DNA from: Caenorhabditis remanei
Taxonomy: Eukaryota > Nematoda > Chromadorea > Rhabditida > Rhabditidae
NCBI RefSeq assembly: GCF_010183535.1
Contig: NC_071331.1
Span: 24,614,001-24,678,000 of the forward strand
Reading direction: 5' to 3'
Length of the DNA stretch: 64,000 nucleotides
Shown here: piece by piece, positions 36,861 to 49,638 of the stretch
How the letters are laid out: each line of letters begins with the position of its first letter
How positions within the stretch are numbered: position 1 is the stretch's first letter
The notes under the pieces: generated by a model
Database searches by the model: none
What the model saw: only the letters and a program-made list of their open reading frames with translations
Told to the model about the DNA's origin: nothing
Position numbers and translations under genes: made by a program

Positions 36861-39479
36861 TCACCAATTAACATTTCCTGGAACATATTTATCAATTAGC
36901 GACTGATAATATGGCTTCAAGGCGTCGATATCGGGAGTCTCGTCGTTTTTCGAGTAGAGGTCGCATTCGCTGGAAATAGCGAGGTGTAAAATTTTTTGAT
37001 TAGGTTTTTTAGGAAAATAACTAGAAAATCGGAGTTAAGCACGTCAAGACGGTTCAAAAAAGTATAATCATGACATATTTTGAAGATATTTGAGTTTTTT
37101 CGAAATTTGGGTCTTGCCCCGAAAATCACAACCACCGTAACTCAGTCAAATTTTGACAAAACTTTGGAAAAATTCAAATATTCACAATTAGCTCATCGAG
37201 AGCTTTCAGAAAAGTATAGTCATGCCTATAATTGAAAAACAGTTGGGTCCCACCACGATCTTTGAAAATTGGGTTACGGTAGTTTTCGTGGTGGGACCCG
37301 ATTCGGAGCATACTATGGCATGATTATACTTTTCTGAACCGCAAAAACTCGCTGATTCCGAATTAATAATTTTTATAGCTGTTGAATAAAAACTGTCCGA
37401 ATTACGGCAGAAAAACTGACTTCAACATCATAATCGCCGACTTCATCTCGATATCCCTCTCATTTTGGAATTGAAGATAGTCATTATGCGAGTGATATGG
37501 ATAGAATGAGTGGAATCTGATAGCATACAATGCTTCGTCCGGGAGAGTGGTGCCATGGTTGACGAGAACCTGGAAATGAGAAAAAATGACTGTTAGCAAA
37601 AAAAAAGTGAAAAAATTTTTATTTTGAAAGTTTCATTCATTTTCCTTAAAATACTCGCAATCAGCGTAACTTTGCGGTTCAGAAAAGTATAATCATGCCA
37701 TGAGTCGCTTCAAGTTGGGTCCCACCACGAAAACTAAGAATTTTGGGTTACGATAGTTTTCGTGGCGGGACCCAACTTGGAGCGAACCCTGGCATGATTA
37801 TACTTTTCTGAAAGCTCTTCTCACGCTGAATTCAAAAATTCTAATAAAAATTCTAAACCTCCCTATAGTCACCCATACCAACCTGGTACATGTACTCGTC
37901 ATGACTCCATGTCATCATCAACTTCTCCAATCCACACTTCTCCTCATACATTCCCATTGGGGTACCATAAACTATATGGTCGATATCCGGATTTCCTTGA
38001 AAACTTGCTTTTCCATAAACAATGGACTCGGCGGGTGCACAACCGACTGGATAGGTGTCTCCTGTCACCGCCCATTGATGCTCTCCCCAGACACTCATGA
38101 TTTTTCCAAGGTCGTGGATTAGGCCTGAAATGAATGTGATTTTTTAATTCAGTGTGATGAGACGGTTCAGAAAAGTATAATCATGAGCGTATTTTGAAAA
38201 TTTCAAAAGTTTTGGATTTTGAAGCGGGAAAAAGTTACTGTAACTTTCTGAATTTCGATCTGTACATTGCTAAAATTAAATTTTCGGATTCAGCTTCTCA
38301 AGACGGTTTGAATGAGTATAATCATGACACATTTTGAAAAATAATGGGTTCTAGGCCTAAAAGGTGCCTAGAGAGGGTCTAAAATTTAAATTTTTTAATG
38401 GGGCATGATTATACTCATTTGAACCGGCTTGACACGCTGAATTCAAAAATTTAATATACAAAGCTCATGCTCTGAATTTAAATGAGTTATGAGGAAAAAT
38501 CTGGAATTTCAGATTTTCGAAAAGTTTCGAAATTCTATAACTTTTTCATTTTTCAACGAAATCCCTTGATTTTGGTCTTACAGTTTACAGAATTTCCCTT
38601 AAAAAACATAAAATCAAAAAATACGAATCCTATTCCCAATTTCTCACCTGCCAAATGCATCCATGGCTTGTCCGGGTGGTTCTCACGAATCTTCTCAGCC
38701 GTCTGATACGCGTGTATTAGATTCGCCTCGTCGACGTCGGGATCCGATTCATCCAAAAATGTGGCAAGCATATCCAAGCAGCCGAGAATTGGCATTTTGG
38801 CGTGGTCGAATTTCAGCCATTTTTTGTGCTGGAAATGTTGAAAAATAAGGAATTTATCAAATATTTTGAAAAGATTAACACAAAGTCAGTTAAACATATA
38901 TTTTTGGAATCAGCAAATTAAGACGATTCAGAAAAGTATAATCATGCCTATAATCTGAAATTCTAGTAATTTCGGGTCTCACCACGAAATCACAAAAACT
39001 ACAAACTACCGTAACTCAGTCATATTTTGCGCAAGCTTTGCGAAACCTATATTTTTGGAATCAGCAAGTTACGGCGGTTCAGAAAAGTATAATCATGCCC
39101 TGGTTTAAAAATTATCAATTTTAGACCCCCTCTAGACACCTTTAGGGCCTAAAATCCAAAGTTTTCAGAAGTATGGCTTGTTTATACTTTTCTAAACCGT
39201 CTTGACAAGCTGATTACGAATATAAAATAATATTTTGAAAAAAACAAAACAGTAAAAAGTTACAGCACAGAGTTTGGTTTTAAAAAAATTAATTTTTTGA
39301 AATTTTGTTCTCAAAATTTTCAAACTCACCATTTCTTGCACAAATCCAACGGTTTGACTCTGATGCTGCGTGAAATAGTGATTCCTGACACGCGTCTGAA
39401 TCGGGTCTTCCGCAGTCACATCATATATCCGGTACGTCTTCCCGTCAGCCTCATACGACACATTTTTCTCGATTTTCAT
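36861..39479 (-). CDS. MIOX: Myo-inositol oxygenase
   Basis: Cytosolic di-iron enzyme that cleaves myo-inositol with O2 to D-glucuronate, the first step of inositol breakdown. Exons on the minus strand: 39479-39330, 38828-38648, 38124-37883, 37569-37421, 36969-36861; in phase, 276 residues. All six metal ligands of the family are present at a constant offset of nine from the human numbering: His89 (HAYQTAE), His114 and Asp115 (LIHDLGK), His185 (WSHDEY), His211 (RFHSFYPYH) and Asp244 (ECDLYSK). The C-terminal PYYQSLIDKY is also typical. The fourth intron uses the donor GTCAGT (TTGAA|GTCAGT); reading on instead would break the match. It is tail-to-tail with test-1, 180 bp between stop codons. 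Introns hold dispersed palindromic units. Confidence 0.95.
37188..37370. mobile_element. Palindromic MITE-like unit with TATAATCATG core
   Basis: TTTCAGAAAAGTATAGTCATG near 37210 faces CATGATTATACTTTTCTGAA near 37320. Between them are inverted halves of GTGGGACCC and ACTACCGTAACCC. One of several dozen related half- or full-length units in the window. It lies in the MIOX gene. Confidence 0.6.
37655..37838. mobile_element. Palindromic MITE-like unit with TATAATCATG core
   Basis: AATCAGCGTAACTTTGCGG then CAGAAAAGTATAATCATG on the left; CATGATTATACTTTTCTG followed by an inverted CACGCTGAATTC on the right. The inner part contains GGGTCCCACCACGAAA and its inverted partner. Total about 180 bp. Confidence 0.65.
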
Positions 39480-40701
39480 GGTTTCCGGGGTGGAAAATTG
39501 TCAAAAATTTAGTTTTAATTAGTAAAAACCCCAATCTAAGACTGAGGAAGAAAGGAGACGGGCGGTTCTGTGTAATATGTACCGAGGGCACAAAGAATGG
39601 TGGGGGGAAGTGAGAGATAAGGAAATATACCGAGGAAGACTTTATCTTTCGCGTCGTGATGTAAAATAACCGGTTTTTTTAGATTCATTTTATGAAACTA
39701 TTCCTTAGAATTCATTTAGATATGATCTCTGTTCACATGACTTCTGCAGGATCATTACCACAACCGGTTCCCCCCTAAATACAGTTTTACGTGATTTCTC
39801 GAGTGTGTTCTGATATTTCACAATTTCCAATAAGACAGTTGGAATCAGCTGGTCATGACAATTCAGAAAAGTATAATCATGACCGGGTTTTTATTTTTTA
39901 GGCTGGCGTGACGTTGACGCGTTTTTTTTTCAGAAAAAAGACATATATGAAGAAATCGAATCGTTTTGACTGGTTTTTCCCCGGATTTTCAATTGTTTAA
40001 AAAGAATTAACGTTATCAAAATAAAGGCCTTGAAAATTACATTTTTCATACCTAATTCTACATGTCTGGCGTGACTTTGACGCGTTTTTTCAGAGAAGAG
40101 GCGAAAATTGATGATTCTAGGTGGTTTTCATTCGGATTTTTCGGATTTTTTGCAAATTTAAAATTACTAGCATGTAAAACCTTTTTTCTGTCTTGTTTCA
40201 CAAATATTTAAGGTATCTGGGGTGTCGTTGCCGCGTTTTCAAAACGATTTGTGTTATGAGGACCACAATTTTTTTGAACCATGAATATCTCTGCACTATT
40301 TGATCGTAAATGGCAAACTGTCAAAATGTACCATTTTGTGCGTAGGTCATTTTTGTAGTTGACAACTTTTTGATAGCTCTTGAGGGTAGGATGATATGCG
40401 CCTTTAAACACAGGAAGGAGAGAAAGAGAGCGCGCAGACAACGAGACACTCTAGCTTCTCTGCGTCTCTCATATCTGGGGGCTCTTAACAGTTATCAAAA
40501 AGTTGTCAACTAAGAAAATGTAGCCATTGGTTTGATCTACAAGACCATTATAAAATTTGGGACAGTTTAAATGATCCTTGAAAGTTCCCCAATTTTTTTT
40601 ACAAAAAACTTTTTTTTCAACATTTTTAATGCTGTTTTATGTACAAAATGTTTATTTTTTATCCAAATAAATATCAGTTTTTAAAATTTTCTCTTGTTAA
40701 A

Positions 40702-42416
40702 TCAATAAATCGCGGTTTCCGGAGAGTTATGATACGAATTTCGGTGTGCATGCGTCGAAGACGACGGGCGTGAGTGGGGAGTCAGATTCTTTGACGATGT
40801 CGTCAGTGTAGACGTCGACGATGAAGGCGTCGATTTCTTTGTCGAGTTGTTTCTCTGATGACGTGGTGATAAAGTGTCATACGGTGTCAGGGAGAGACGT
40901 TTGAGACGGGCGGCGGCGATCGCCGCTTGGTTGAACTGCAAATTTGGATTTTGAAGGAAAAAGAAAAAACGCGTCTAAGGTGCCCCAGAATATACAATTT
41001 TTAATGAAATATTTTGGTGATAGATATATTGAGCCTTCACTCTAAAACAGTGGTCAAAATTTTTATAAAAAATTCGGCTGGCGTGTCTAAGACGCGTTTT
41101 CTTTTTTTGAGAAGGCACGACGGCTAACCTCCACTGAGTAGACCTCGGATCTGGCGGAATTCGGTGTCAATAAATCCGTCGTGCTCCCTTTTCTCGATTT
41201 CCGTCCGTCTCCATTCACGGTGAGAGTTGATGACGTGGCGGAGCCGTTACTTCGGAAACTTGTCGCCCGACGTGTGTTGTTGATGCGGGGACTCGAGGAG
41301 TTGGATGGGGTGCCGGGCACTTGGAGACCGTTACTGGTGCGCCGGACGTCCACGGCTGGAAATGGTTGAAAATTTGAGTTGGGGATGAAGAAAACGTCCA
41401 AATGAACGTAAATAGAACATTTCAGAAAAAAATTAGTTTTTTTTCACATTTATTCATTTTTCCACATTCTAGTTAAAATATTTCAAATTCAAATTGCCAA
41501 ATTCACATTTTGCGCTTTGAGGCGGTTCAGAAAAGTATAAGCATGCCATACTTCTGACAACATTTGGTTTCGGTCCAAAAAGGTGCCTAGAGTGGGTCTA
41601 AAATAAGAAATTTCAGAAATAAGGCATAATTATACTTTTCTGAACCGCAAAAACGCGCTGATTTCGAAAATATTAGTTTCCTAAAGTTTGGAGCGAATTC
41701 GAGTGAGTTACTGTAGTTTTCGTAATTTCGTGGCAAGACGCAAAATTTAAAATTTTTCAGAAATAACGCACGATTATACTTTTCTGAACCGCAAAAACGC
41801 GCTTATTTCAAAAATACAAGTTTGGAACAGCTTGGGTCAAGCTTGAGTGAGTTACGGTTGTTTTGTGAATTCGTGGTGGGACCCAATTTTTTTTTTGTTT
41901 TTTCAAAAATTCCAGATTCTAGGCATGATTATACTTTTCTGAACCGCAAAAACGCATTGATTCCAGATATTTATAGTTTGAAACAGAAAAATCAAGTTTA
42001 ACAAAGTTGCAACCCTGTTCCATATACCAAATTTTCTCGCTAAATTCAAAATTTTCAATCATTTTCAGTCTGGTGTAACTCACACTGAGTTCTGTTTCTT
42101 CGAATGCTGCCATTCCCATTTCCAGTTCCATTCCGCTGCTTAGTAGACGCACGTGTTGATGACTTGGAGCGGGACACTGACCCGGCTACAATGTTTTGGA
42201 AATTTCCTTGATTTCCAGCATAACTCCACACTCACCATCACTCCAAAACTTGGAGAACTCTTTGACATTCCTGTTGGTATTCCTGCATGACGTGGCACGT
42301 CTCGAGTTCATTTCAGTTGCCGGAGCGCTTCGTACCGCCCGTACACTCCGACGATTTCCTCCGTTTCCACTGAATTTGGCGGCACGGGTGCTTGTGGTGG
42401 ACTGGGATCCTCCCAT
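40702..42416 (-). CDS. Unrecognised basic, Ser/Thr/Asn-rich protein
   Basis: Four minus-strand exons: 42416-42236, 42185-42084, 41355-41129, 40935-40702; in phase, 247 residues. The ATG follows directly after TTTTTTCCAG|A, the arrangement expected at a nematode spliced-leader acceptor, so the start is well placed. It begins MGGSQSTTSTRAAK; MG at the N-terminus could be myristoylated (inference). The whole protein is low-complexity and probably disordered, with many Arg, Ser, Thr and Asn residues, runs such as SSSTSTLTTSS, and several S/T-P sites (GTPSNS, LTPNSA, LSPRH, LTPHS). There is no recognisable domain. A polyadenylation signal AATAAA lies about 46 nt past the stop (40656-40651). The function is unknown. 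Confidence 0.7.
41510..41675. mobile_element. Palindromic MITE-like unit in an intron of the 40.7-42.4 kb gene
   Basis: GGCGGTTCAGAAAAGTATAA near 41520 faces TTATACTTTTCTGAACCGC near 41631, with GGTGCCTAGAGTGGGTC in between. Two further right-hand halves follow at about 41775 and 41927. Confidence 0.6.
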
Positions 42417-44900
42417 TCTGGAAAAAACCAGATTTTTAGGATAAAAATGAGGTAAATAGAAGAAAAATAGCATCTTTAGGGTAAAAAAAGAAGAAAAACA
42501 AAGACAAAGGCGTCTGTCTGTCTGTCGAGGCATCCAGATGTCCAAATTGCATTGAAAAATTGACTTCTAGATATCCGAAAACCCGTACATGTGGACATCC
42601 GGACACCTCGACGCACAGAAAGACATCCAGACATTCCTAACAGCTCTGTGTATCCGGATGTCCTTCTGTGCCTTCTAAAAATCAAAAAAACTGACTGAAA
42701 AATGTTTGAAATCGGAGAGCCCCCAACAATTGAGCACATGCACACACACATGGAGAGAGGAGATAATTATTTTATCTCGTGGTCCCCCTTCTACTCCAAG
42801 GGGGTACTAGAAAAGAAGAAAAATTCAGAAAAAAGTGTGAAGAACACTTTTGAATAGGATAGTAGGGGATGGACGGGGAAAAGTTGAAAAGAAGAAGACT
42901 AGAGGAATGTAATTTGATACAAAAAAGAAGGAAAGGAGGAAGAAATTTTTGTTGAAAAATGAAAAGAGGGAAGAAAATCTGAGGAGATGTCAACAATAAT
43001 AAGTCTTCAAACATTTTGAATTTATGTTTAGATATTTGGAAAATAAAATGGAAAATACTAATTATGGACAGGGTGACAGTAGACAGGTTGAAAGTGACCA
43101 AGGGAAGAATGTCTGGCAAATTATGGAAGCTTAAAAACACAAAACACAGATGAGACAAGGTTTTGAAAAATTAATGACCTAGAAAACGGAAGAATTGGAA
43201 ATAGGATAGATTTGTCACAAAGTAACTGGTTGCCTAGCCTAGAATTCCAAAAAATATGCTGAAGTTAGGCAAAATTGCCTCACAATTGTTAAAACCAGAC
43301 TTGTCACGGGCCATTTTTGTAGAAAAAAGCGTACCCATTTTTGACAAGGCTAATGTCTAAAATTAGCTTGAAATTGGTTCAAATCAGCTGAAATCAATTG
43401 GAATAGATGAAAATGGGTAATAGTGGCTTCAAAATGACTGAAAATGAAAATAAACATGATTACTTTAAAGGCAGTAGTAGATCGTCGAAAAGTGGTGGCC
43501 TACCAATAGACATTTCGGGAAAACTAGAAGATGACAGGTTGCTGGCTTAGCAGATTCATGAAAGAGAGCTGATGGCCTAATAAATGCGTGCTTGTTAACT
43601 TAAGTGGTGATTTGGCTTGATTAGAACCACTTAAGAACGGGTACAAATTGAAACTGTTACGTTTAGGTGTAACATCTTCAATATGCCGTTTATCCATCAT
43701 TTAGTTGGTTCTAATTAGCATCAGTACTATTCCGATCCGTACGTATTAGGAAAATATCCAGAAAAGGTTTTTGTTTGGAACAGGATGGCCATACGTCAAA
43801 TTCTTAGGCCATAAACTGGAAGATGGCAGATCTGTGACTCTTACGAACTCTTAAAACCTTATGTATGACTTTCTACCTCTTTTCTAGGTTGTCAACTTTA
43901 AACCATCATTCCCAAGTGTTCTAAACGCCTTCAACAAGCTTAGTTTTGGGTTTCTAGGCCAACACCACCACCACAACCACAAATGTCACAAACCCGAAAA
44001 CAAAAAACACCTACAAATAGGGTTGTGTGGTGAGGGGACCCATGACTCTCTCCGAAGAAGATAAAAAAAAGCAAGAGGAGGAGCTCAAAGCTCAACTCAA
44101 TTTGACCTTGTGCTCTTTTTGTCCTCCTCTCTTCTAAACATTCATTCATTCAGAAAATTCAGAAAATAAAGAGAGAAGAAAAGGACAAAATGAGATTTCG
44201 ATCGGGTGGTTGGGGGGAGGGGGAGAATCGAACCGATGGTTAATCCACTCAAATGAGGTTAGGCTGGGGTGTCATTGACGCGTTTTAGAGGGTGAAAAGG
44301 TCGAGGGATCTCCGGGGTGCCTAATGTTTCAAAGAGTCTGGCGCGCTTTTGCCGCCTAGTTGCTTTTTCTGGAAAAATAAGCTTAAGCTCTTTTTAAGTA
44401 GGCGCTCCTCACCAGTACTGCCAATAATCTTGTTCCGGGGCGCCAAATCTGATGTTCTTATGCTAATTTTGTGTTGTTTTCAATGTGATGGATGGAAATA
44501 GCCTAGATTCGAATTTTGACAGGGTCACAACACCCTGAACAAAATGAGAGCTAGCTTAGAGACGGGATCAGTTTTTATAGCTAGCTAGCTGTCTATTGTT
44601 ATCGGAAGTGTCTCTATTCGTCGATACGGTAGGGCTTAATAAGAAAACAATCTCTGAAAACACGGAAATTAGAAAAACTATACGATTTGTTGTTTTGTCT
44701 TATAACGGAGATCAGAAACTTGGAAGGACAGTCTGGCTGTCCAAATAGTCACTGAAATTCGAAAAAAACGACCCAAGAATAGCAGAAATCGGTTCAGATC
44801 GGCTGAGATCGGCTGAGATCGCAAAATATAGTATTCCACCTGGAAAAATCGATATTTTAAGCTTTAAACAACAAAAATTAGGTTAGAATTGGTAAAGAAC
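42417..44900. other. Intergenic region without supported genes
   Basis: Holds TCTGTCTGTCTGTC-type and GGATGTCC-type degenerate repeats (about 42510-42665), purine-rich stretches (about 42800-43000) and scattered dispersed units. The open frames here (for example 42476-42751 and 42772-43158, minus) are low-complexity, without splice or domain support. Confidence 0.45.
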
Positions 44901-44931
44901 GGTTGAGTTGGGTTGAAGACTCAAAGTGAGC

Positions 44932-46200
44932 CAAGATTTTTTTGTGTAGTCCTCTCGGACAAGATTTTTGTTCAATTTTCTTGTTTCCTTGTGTTGGGAT
45001 CGGCTGAACCACAGAAAATTGAAAAAAAAAAACAATTAAAAAATAGCAGAAATCGGTTCAAATCGGTTGAGATCGGTTGACATCGCAAAATATAGAATTC
45101 CAACTAGAAAAATCGATGTTTTGAGGTTTAAACAGCAAAAATAAGAGTTAGAATTGGTTGTAAGATTGATTTAGTTCGGTTGAAATCGCAAAACTTGAGA
45201 TTCAGATCAAAAAATCGGTGAAAAAAGTCTAAATACCACCCTAAATCGGGCAAGAATACGGTTGAAACCGGCTGTGATGAGTTAAAGGAGGACGTCTAGT
45301 GCTCTCGGACAAGATTTTTGTTGAATTCCTCGTTTTCTTACTTTTTCAAACATTTATATCGAAAAAATAGAAATACTACAAAAGAAGTTTTGTCCGAGAG
45401 GACTAGGACACGAAAACTCCAGTGGAACGGGAATTTATAGCGATTTTTAGCACATGCACCAATAATAAAAGTTGCTTAGAATCTTCTGAAATATCGGAAT
45501 CTGTAATAAAACAGGGAAGAGTTTCTCAAAATTTTGAAGACTTAAACACAGAACACAGGTAAACTAGATGTGACAAGGCTTTGAAAAATTAATGACCTAG
45601 AAAACGGAAGAATAGGTGGTCTTCTAAAAAGCAGCCAGCCTGAAATTTCTGAAAATCTGCTGGGGTTAAACACAATTGAGTTAAACTTATAATTGTTAAA
45701 ACAATTTAAAATTTGCTTGAAATCGGTTGAAATCGGCGCTGAAATTAATTATATGTCTGTGACCTAACGCGGGCCTGATGGCTGTTAAAGAAATGAGGAA
45801 ATGAGCAATAAATCTTGTCCGAGAGAACTACACGGACACTTGAGTCTTCTTTTAAACAATCTCAGCCGGTTCCCAACGTATTCTTCCCCGATTTCGGGTG
45901 GTATTTAGACTCAAATCATTTGGATTTCAGCGATTTTTGATCGTTTGCAATTTCAACCGACCTCAAACGATCTTGGCTAATTCTAACCAAATTTTGCTGT
46001 TTTAAGCTCAAAATATCGACTTTTCAGAGTGGAATTCTATATTTTGCAATCTTAGCCAATCTGAACCGATTTGAACCGATTTCTCCTATTTTGGGTTGTT
46101 TTTTTTCCAATTTTCTTAAAGCAAATCCCAACACAAGGAAACAAGAAAATTGAACATCTTGTCCGAGAGGACTACACAAAAAGCTCTTGGCTCATTTTGA
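44932..46200. mobile_element. Large inverted repeat with GTCCGAGAGGACTACAC ends
   Basis: The left arm (about 44932-45332) begins GTGAGCCAAGA...GTAGTCCTCTCGGACAAG; the right arm (about 45800-46200) ends CTTGTCCGAGAGGACTACAC then TCTTGGCTCA. The arms match as diverged reverse complements of about 400 bp, separated by about 470 bp. They contain many ATCGGTTGAAATCGG-type words. A partial extra copy lies at about 44771-44930. There is no coding region, so the unit looks like a non-autonomous foldback or MITE relic. Confidence 0.6.
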
Positions 46201-47403
46201 GTCAGACCCATTAATATCGGTCAAAGTTATGCTGATTTGAAGTTGGTGACTTATTTTTGGGGTTTCACTATTGAAACCCTAAGTGTCTGTACTTCTAAAT
46301 TAATATAAACTTGACGGCCTAAGTAAAATTTCTAGGCATGAAACTCAGAAGGATGTCAAATGTGTGTCGAAAAGCTAATAGTAGTAGTAATAATAATAAT
46401 ATGAGCAGGTCTCCTCATTGCAATGGAACACCTAGAGGAGATTAGTAAAGGTGACTAATCCTTTATATGTATGCGATATATATTTATATGAATATATCTC
46501 TCTCTTACCTAGAATTCCGAGCTCTTGGATTCAGAATTCAGAATCCAGAATGGAGAATCCTATAAAAAATTCTGTTCAATAAAAAAGGGAAAAGTATTTC
46601 ATCCGCTTGGAGAGAGAGAGAAAAGGAATATGTGATTTTTATGTTCTTCTTTTTCCTTTTTCTTGCATCCACATGTTTATAGGCCAAATTGGAAAACGAA
46701 TGCACACATTTTTCCCCTAAGAGAGGAGAGAGATAGAGCGGAAATGAATTGTTTTTTCTTTTTTCTTTTTCTATTTCCTCACATCACAATTAGCACATTA
46801 TTGAAGGAGAAGAATGTGGGAATGCACACAAGGTAGGGGGACTAATCGTTTAGTCATTTAGTCACAACTAATCCTAGAGCCGCCTTGACACTTTTTTCGA
46901 GATCTGGGCTCTGATTGAGTATGATATTTGAACTTAGGAGGTCAAAACGGTTCGAAAGAGTATAATCATGACCTGTGGCCGAGTTTTTGGGTCCCACCAC
47001 GTACCGTAAAAACTGTATTTGAGATGGTTTCAAGGCCACGAGTCGATTTTTGCTGATATTGGGTGTTTTGGTGGATTTCTACGGTAAAAAAGCATAGAAC
47101 GTTTAAAAAACTTCAAAATTGAGAGTCTGTTAATATCAAGCGTCTGTCAAAATTTTGAAAATTTTGGATTTTTTTTTGAGAGAAAAAAAATCGTTTTTGA
47201 ACTTTTCCACGTTTGGTCCCCCTTGCGTGAGGAAATAAGAGCAGGTGAAAATATCTTGAAAAAATGAAAAATATGATGAAGAAAACATTTCAAAGCGTGC
47301 AATTAAGCAGAGTCTAGGGAGACATATAATTTAAATAACGAAAAAAATTTTCTCGAAATTTTTTTATTTTTCTCAAAAAATATTCTCATATCGATTCAAA
47401 CCA
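46200..47403. other. Intergenic region upstream of the 7TM gene
   Basis: Contains a short AGTAGTAGTAATAATAATAAT microsatellite (about 46380-46400), pyrimidine-rich tracts and one partial dispersed unit (about 46910-47000). No gene is supported. The promoter of the plus-strand 7TM gene should lie in the last few hundred bases. Confidence 0.4.
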
Positions 47404-48933
47404 ATGCTCTTTTTCGTCTTCCCTGCCACGTCACTCAATTCCACACTACAGTACGCCATCCTCCAATTACAGTACTCCAACTATTTGATCTACCCACAAA
47501 ATATCAAATTATCCGTCACAATTCTCAATTTTATCCTTCAAATTATAATGATTTTCTATATTTTTTATCGGAAAAAAAATCAGTATCGATTGATTTTTGT
47601 GCCCCTTGCAAGTGTGCTCCAATCGATATTCTATCTGCTTTTTCAAATATTATTTTTATTTCAAAATTATCAATTTTTCTTGTCGCTCTCAATGGTGGTC
47701 GAGTGCTCTGTGGATTTATTTATGTCGTTTAGTATACTCATCATCCCGTTTCATGATTATTTTGGTGCCGGGGACAGGTAAAACTAAAATATTCGAGTTC
47801 AGCGCGTTTTCGCGGTTCAGAAAAGTATAATCATGACGTATGGCCTAGTTTTTCGAAAATGTGGAATTCTAGGCCACCAACTTCAAACCGTCTTAACTTT
47901 GTCAGATTTAATCCAGGCGCTCTGAAAATAACAAATTTGAAATCAGCACGTTTTTGCGGTTCAGAAAAGTATAATCATGATTAAATGGCCTAGTTTTTCG
48001 AAAAGTTCGAATTCTAGGCCACCAATTTCAAAGCGTCGTAACTTTTTCAGATCTGACCCACCCGCTCTGAAAATAACAAATTTGATTTGGAATCAGCGCG
48101 TTTTTGCGGTTCAGAAAAGTACCCACAAGCCCTAATTTGAAACATTTGGGTTTTGACACGAAAACTACCGTATACCGTATTCGTGGTGGGACCCAAATTT
48201 CTCAAAACCGGTGCTTGTGGGTATGTTTCTGAACCGTCTTGACGCGCTGATTCCAAATATTTTGCTTTCAGAGCGTCTGGGTTAAACCTGACAAAGTTAC
48301 AACGGTTTGAAATTGGTGACCTAGAATTCCAAATTTTCAAAAAACTAGGCCATACATCATGATTATACTTTTCTGAATCGCAAAAACGCGCTGAATTCAA
48401 ATTTCACATTGAAATCTCCTGAATTTTTTCAGAAAAATCCTGCTCTTCTCAATTCTCTCCTTATCCACCGGTTTCAGTCTCCTCTCCTTCATGCATCACG
48501 AAATATACCGTCAGAATTTTCCAATTATCTCTCTAACCAGTTATTGGGTATACGATAGGGTAAGCCACGCCCAATCAAGGCCACGCATCTCAAAACTTTT
48601 TTTTAAATCCAGGGACTCTTCATACTACAGTATACCGTACCCATAATTGCTATCATCACTAATTCGATAAGCCCCGCCCACTTCTGGGCGAGTGTCTCCA
48701 GTCAAATGCTCAAATTATTTATTATTTTATTGCTGGAATTATCGACGATCGATTTTTTTGAAAATTTTCAAAAATTCAAATTGATCACTATTTTGATGTA
48801 CCTTGTGGTGTCACAGTTACCAGAGATATTATTCAGTTTTTTCAGTTTTTTGAAGATTAGAAAATTGAAAAATGATACGGGCGATGACGTGGCGGTCATC
48901 GAACATATTACAAAGAATAATAGTACATCGTGA
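47404..48933 (+). CDS. Seven-transmembrane receptor-like protein, nematode chemoreceptor type
   Basis: Three exons: 47404-47777, 48433-48559, 48613-48933; in phase, 273 residues. The protein is very hydrophobic with about seven membrane-spanning segments, for example LSVTILNFILQIIMIFYIFY, IFYLLFQILFLF, FMSFSILIIPF, LLFSILSLSTGFSLLSF, LQYTVPIIAIITN, and LITILMYLVVSQLPEILFSF near the end. A short polar cytoplasmic tail finishes it. Size and layout fit the large families of nematode serpentine chemoreceptors. I cannot assign a class (srb, srx, srbc and so on) from sequence alone. The long first intron contains several TATAATCATG-type palindromic units. Confidence 0.72.
48090..48260. mobile_element. 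Palindromic unit in which both arms carry a changed core
   Basis: The left arm is AATCAGCGCGTTTTTGCGG then TTCAGAAAAGTACCCACAAG; the right arm is CTTGTGGGTATGTTTCTGAA then CCGTCTTGACGCGCTGATT. In all other copies the core is TATAATCATG; here both arms instead have CCCACAAGC or its complement. It lies in intron 1 of the 7TM gene. Confidence 0.7.
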
Positions 48934-49183
48934 TTTGATCAGTGATGTGTCTTACCATAAAAGGGGCGGAGCCTAGTGATAACTTTTTATGTATAAATAT
49001 GGTTTTGTGATAATGAAGTTGTACTATTACATGGTATAATATTTTATCACTCGGAAAATGACGAAATTCAAAATTATCATTTTGGTTACAGTAGGAATAC
49101 TGGTTATCGGAGGAAATGGAAATATTGGTGAGTTTTATGGAGCTGAAGAAATTTATATATTTGAATTCTACGTGTCAAGACGG

Positions 49184-49638
49184 TTCAGAAAATTTAAGGT
49201 TTTCGGGTCAAAATTTTTTTTTCAAATAAAAAAAAGGTTTTTTAGTCATAATAAGCTTAAATCGAGTTTTTAGCTATTCTACTTTAATTTTCCAGATTCT
49301 ACGTGTTAAGACGCTTTGAATGAGTATAATCATGACATATATTGGAAAATATTGGGTTTTAGGCCCAAAAGGCGCCTAGAAGGGGCCTAAAGCTGAAAAA
49401 TTTAAATAGGGCATGATCATACTTATTTGAACCGTCTCAACCCCCTGAATTCAAAAATTTTATAATTTTTTAGTTAGAGTCAAAACTGTCTGAGTTATAG
49501 TAGTATTTTGCTCGTGTTGAGACCTAAAAATGTAAAAATTCAAAATTTTCAAAATATGCCATGATTATACTTTTCTGAACCGCCTTGACCTCCTGAATCT
49601 AAAAATTTAAATGCCACACCTATCCCTTCAAACCCCGC
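49184..49638. repeat. Left arm of a 455-bp inverted repeat around copy 1 exons
   Basis: The sequence from GAAAATTTAAGGTTTTCGGG to CTATCCCTTCAAACCCCGC returns as a close reverse complement at 50724-51181. It includes two CAGAAAAGTATAATCATG-type units and GGCCCAAAAGGCGCCTAG. It lies in intron 1 of copy 1. Confidence 0.85.

Noticed and set aside
37901..38122. Plus-strand frames opposite MIOX exon 3
   Set aside because: Shadows of the real minus-strand exon, which carries the catalytic ligands.
40208..40441. Minus-strand frame MSARSLSLLPVFKGAY
   Set aside because: Falls in the dispersed AGCTATCAAAAAGTTGTCAA unit; matching peptides arise at other copies (for example near 34.1 and 18.2 kb).
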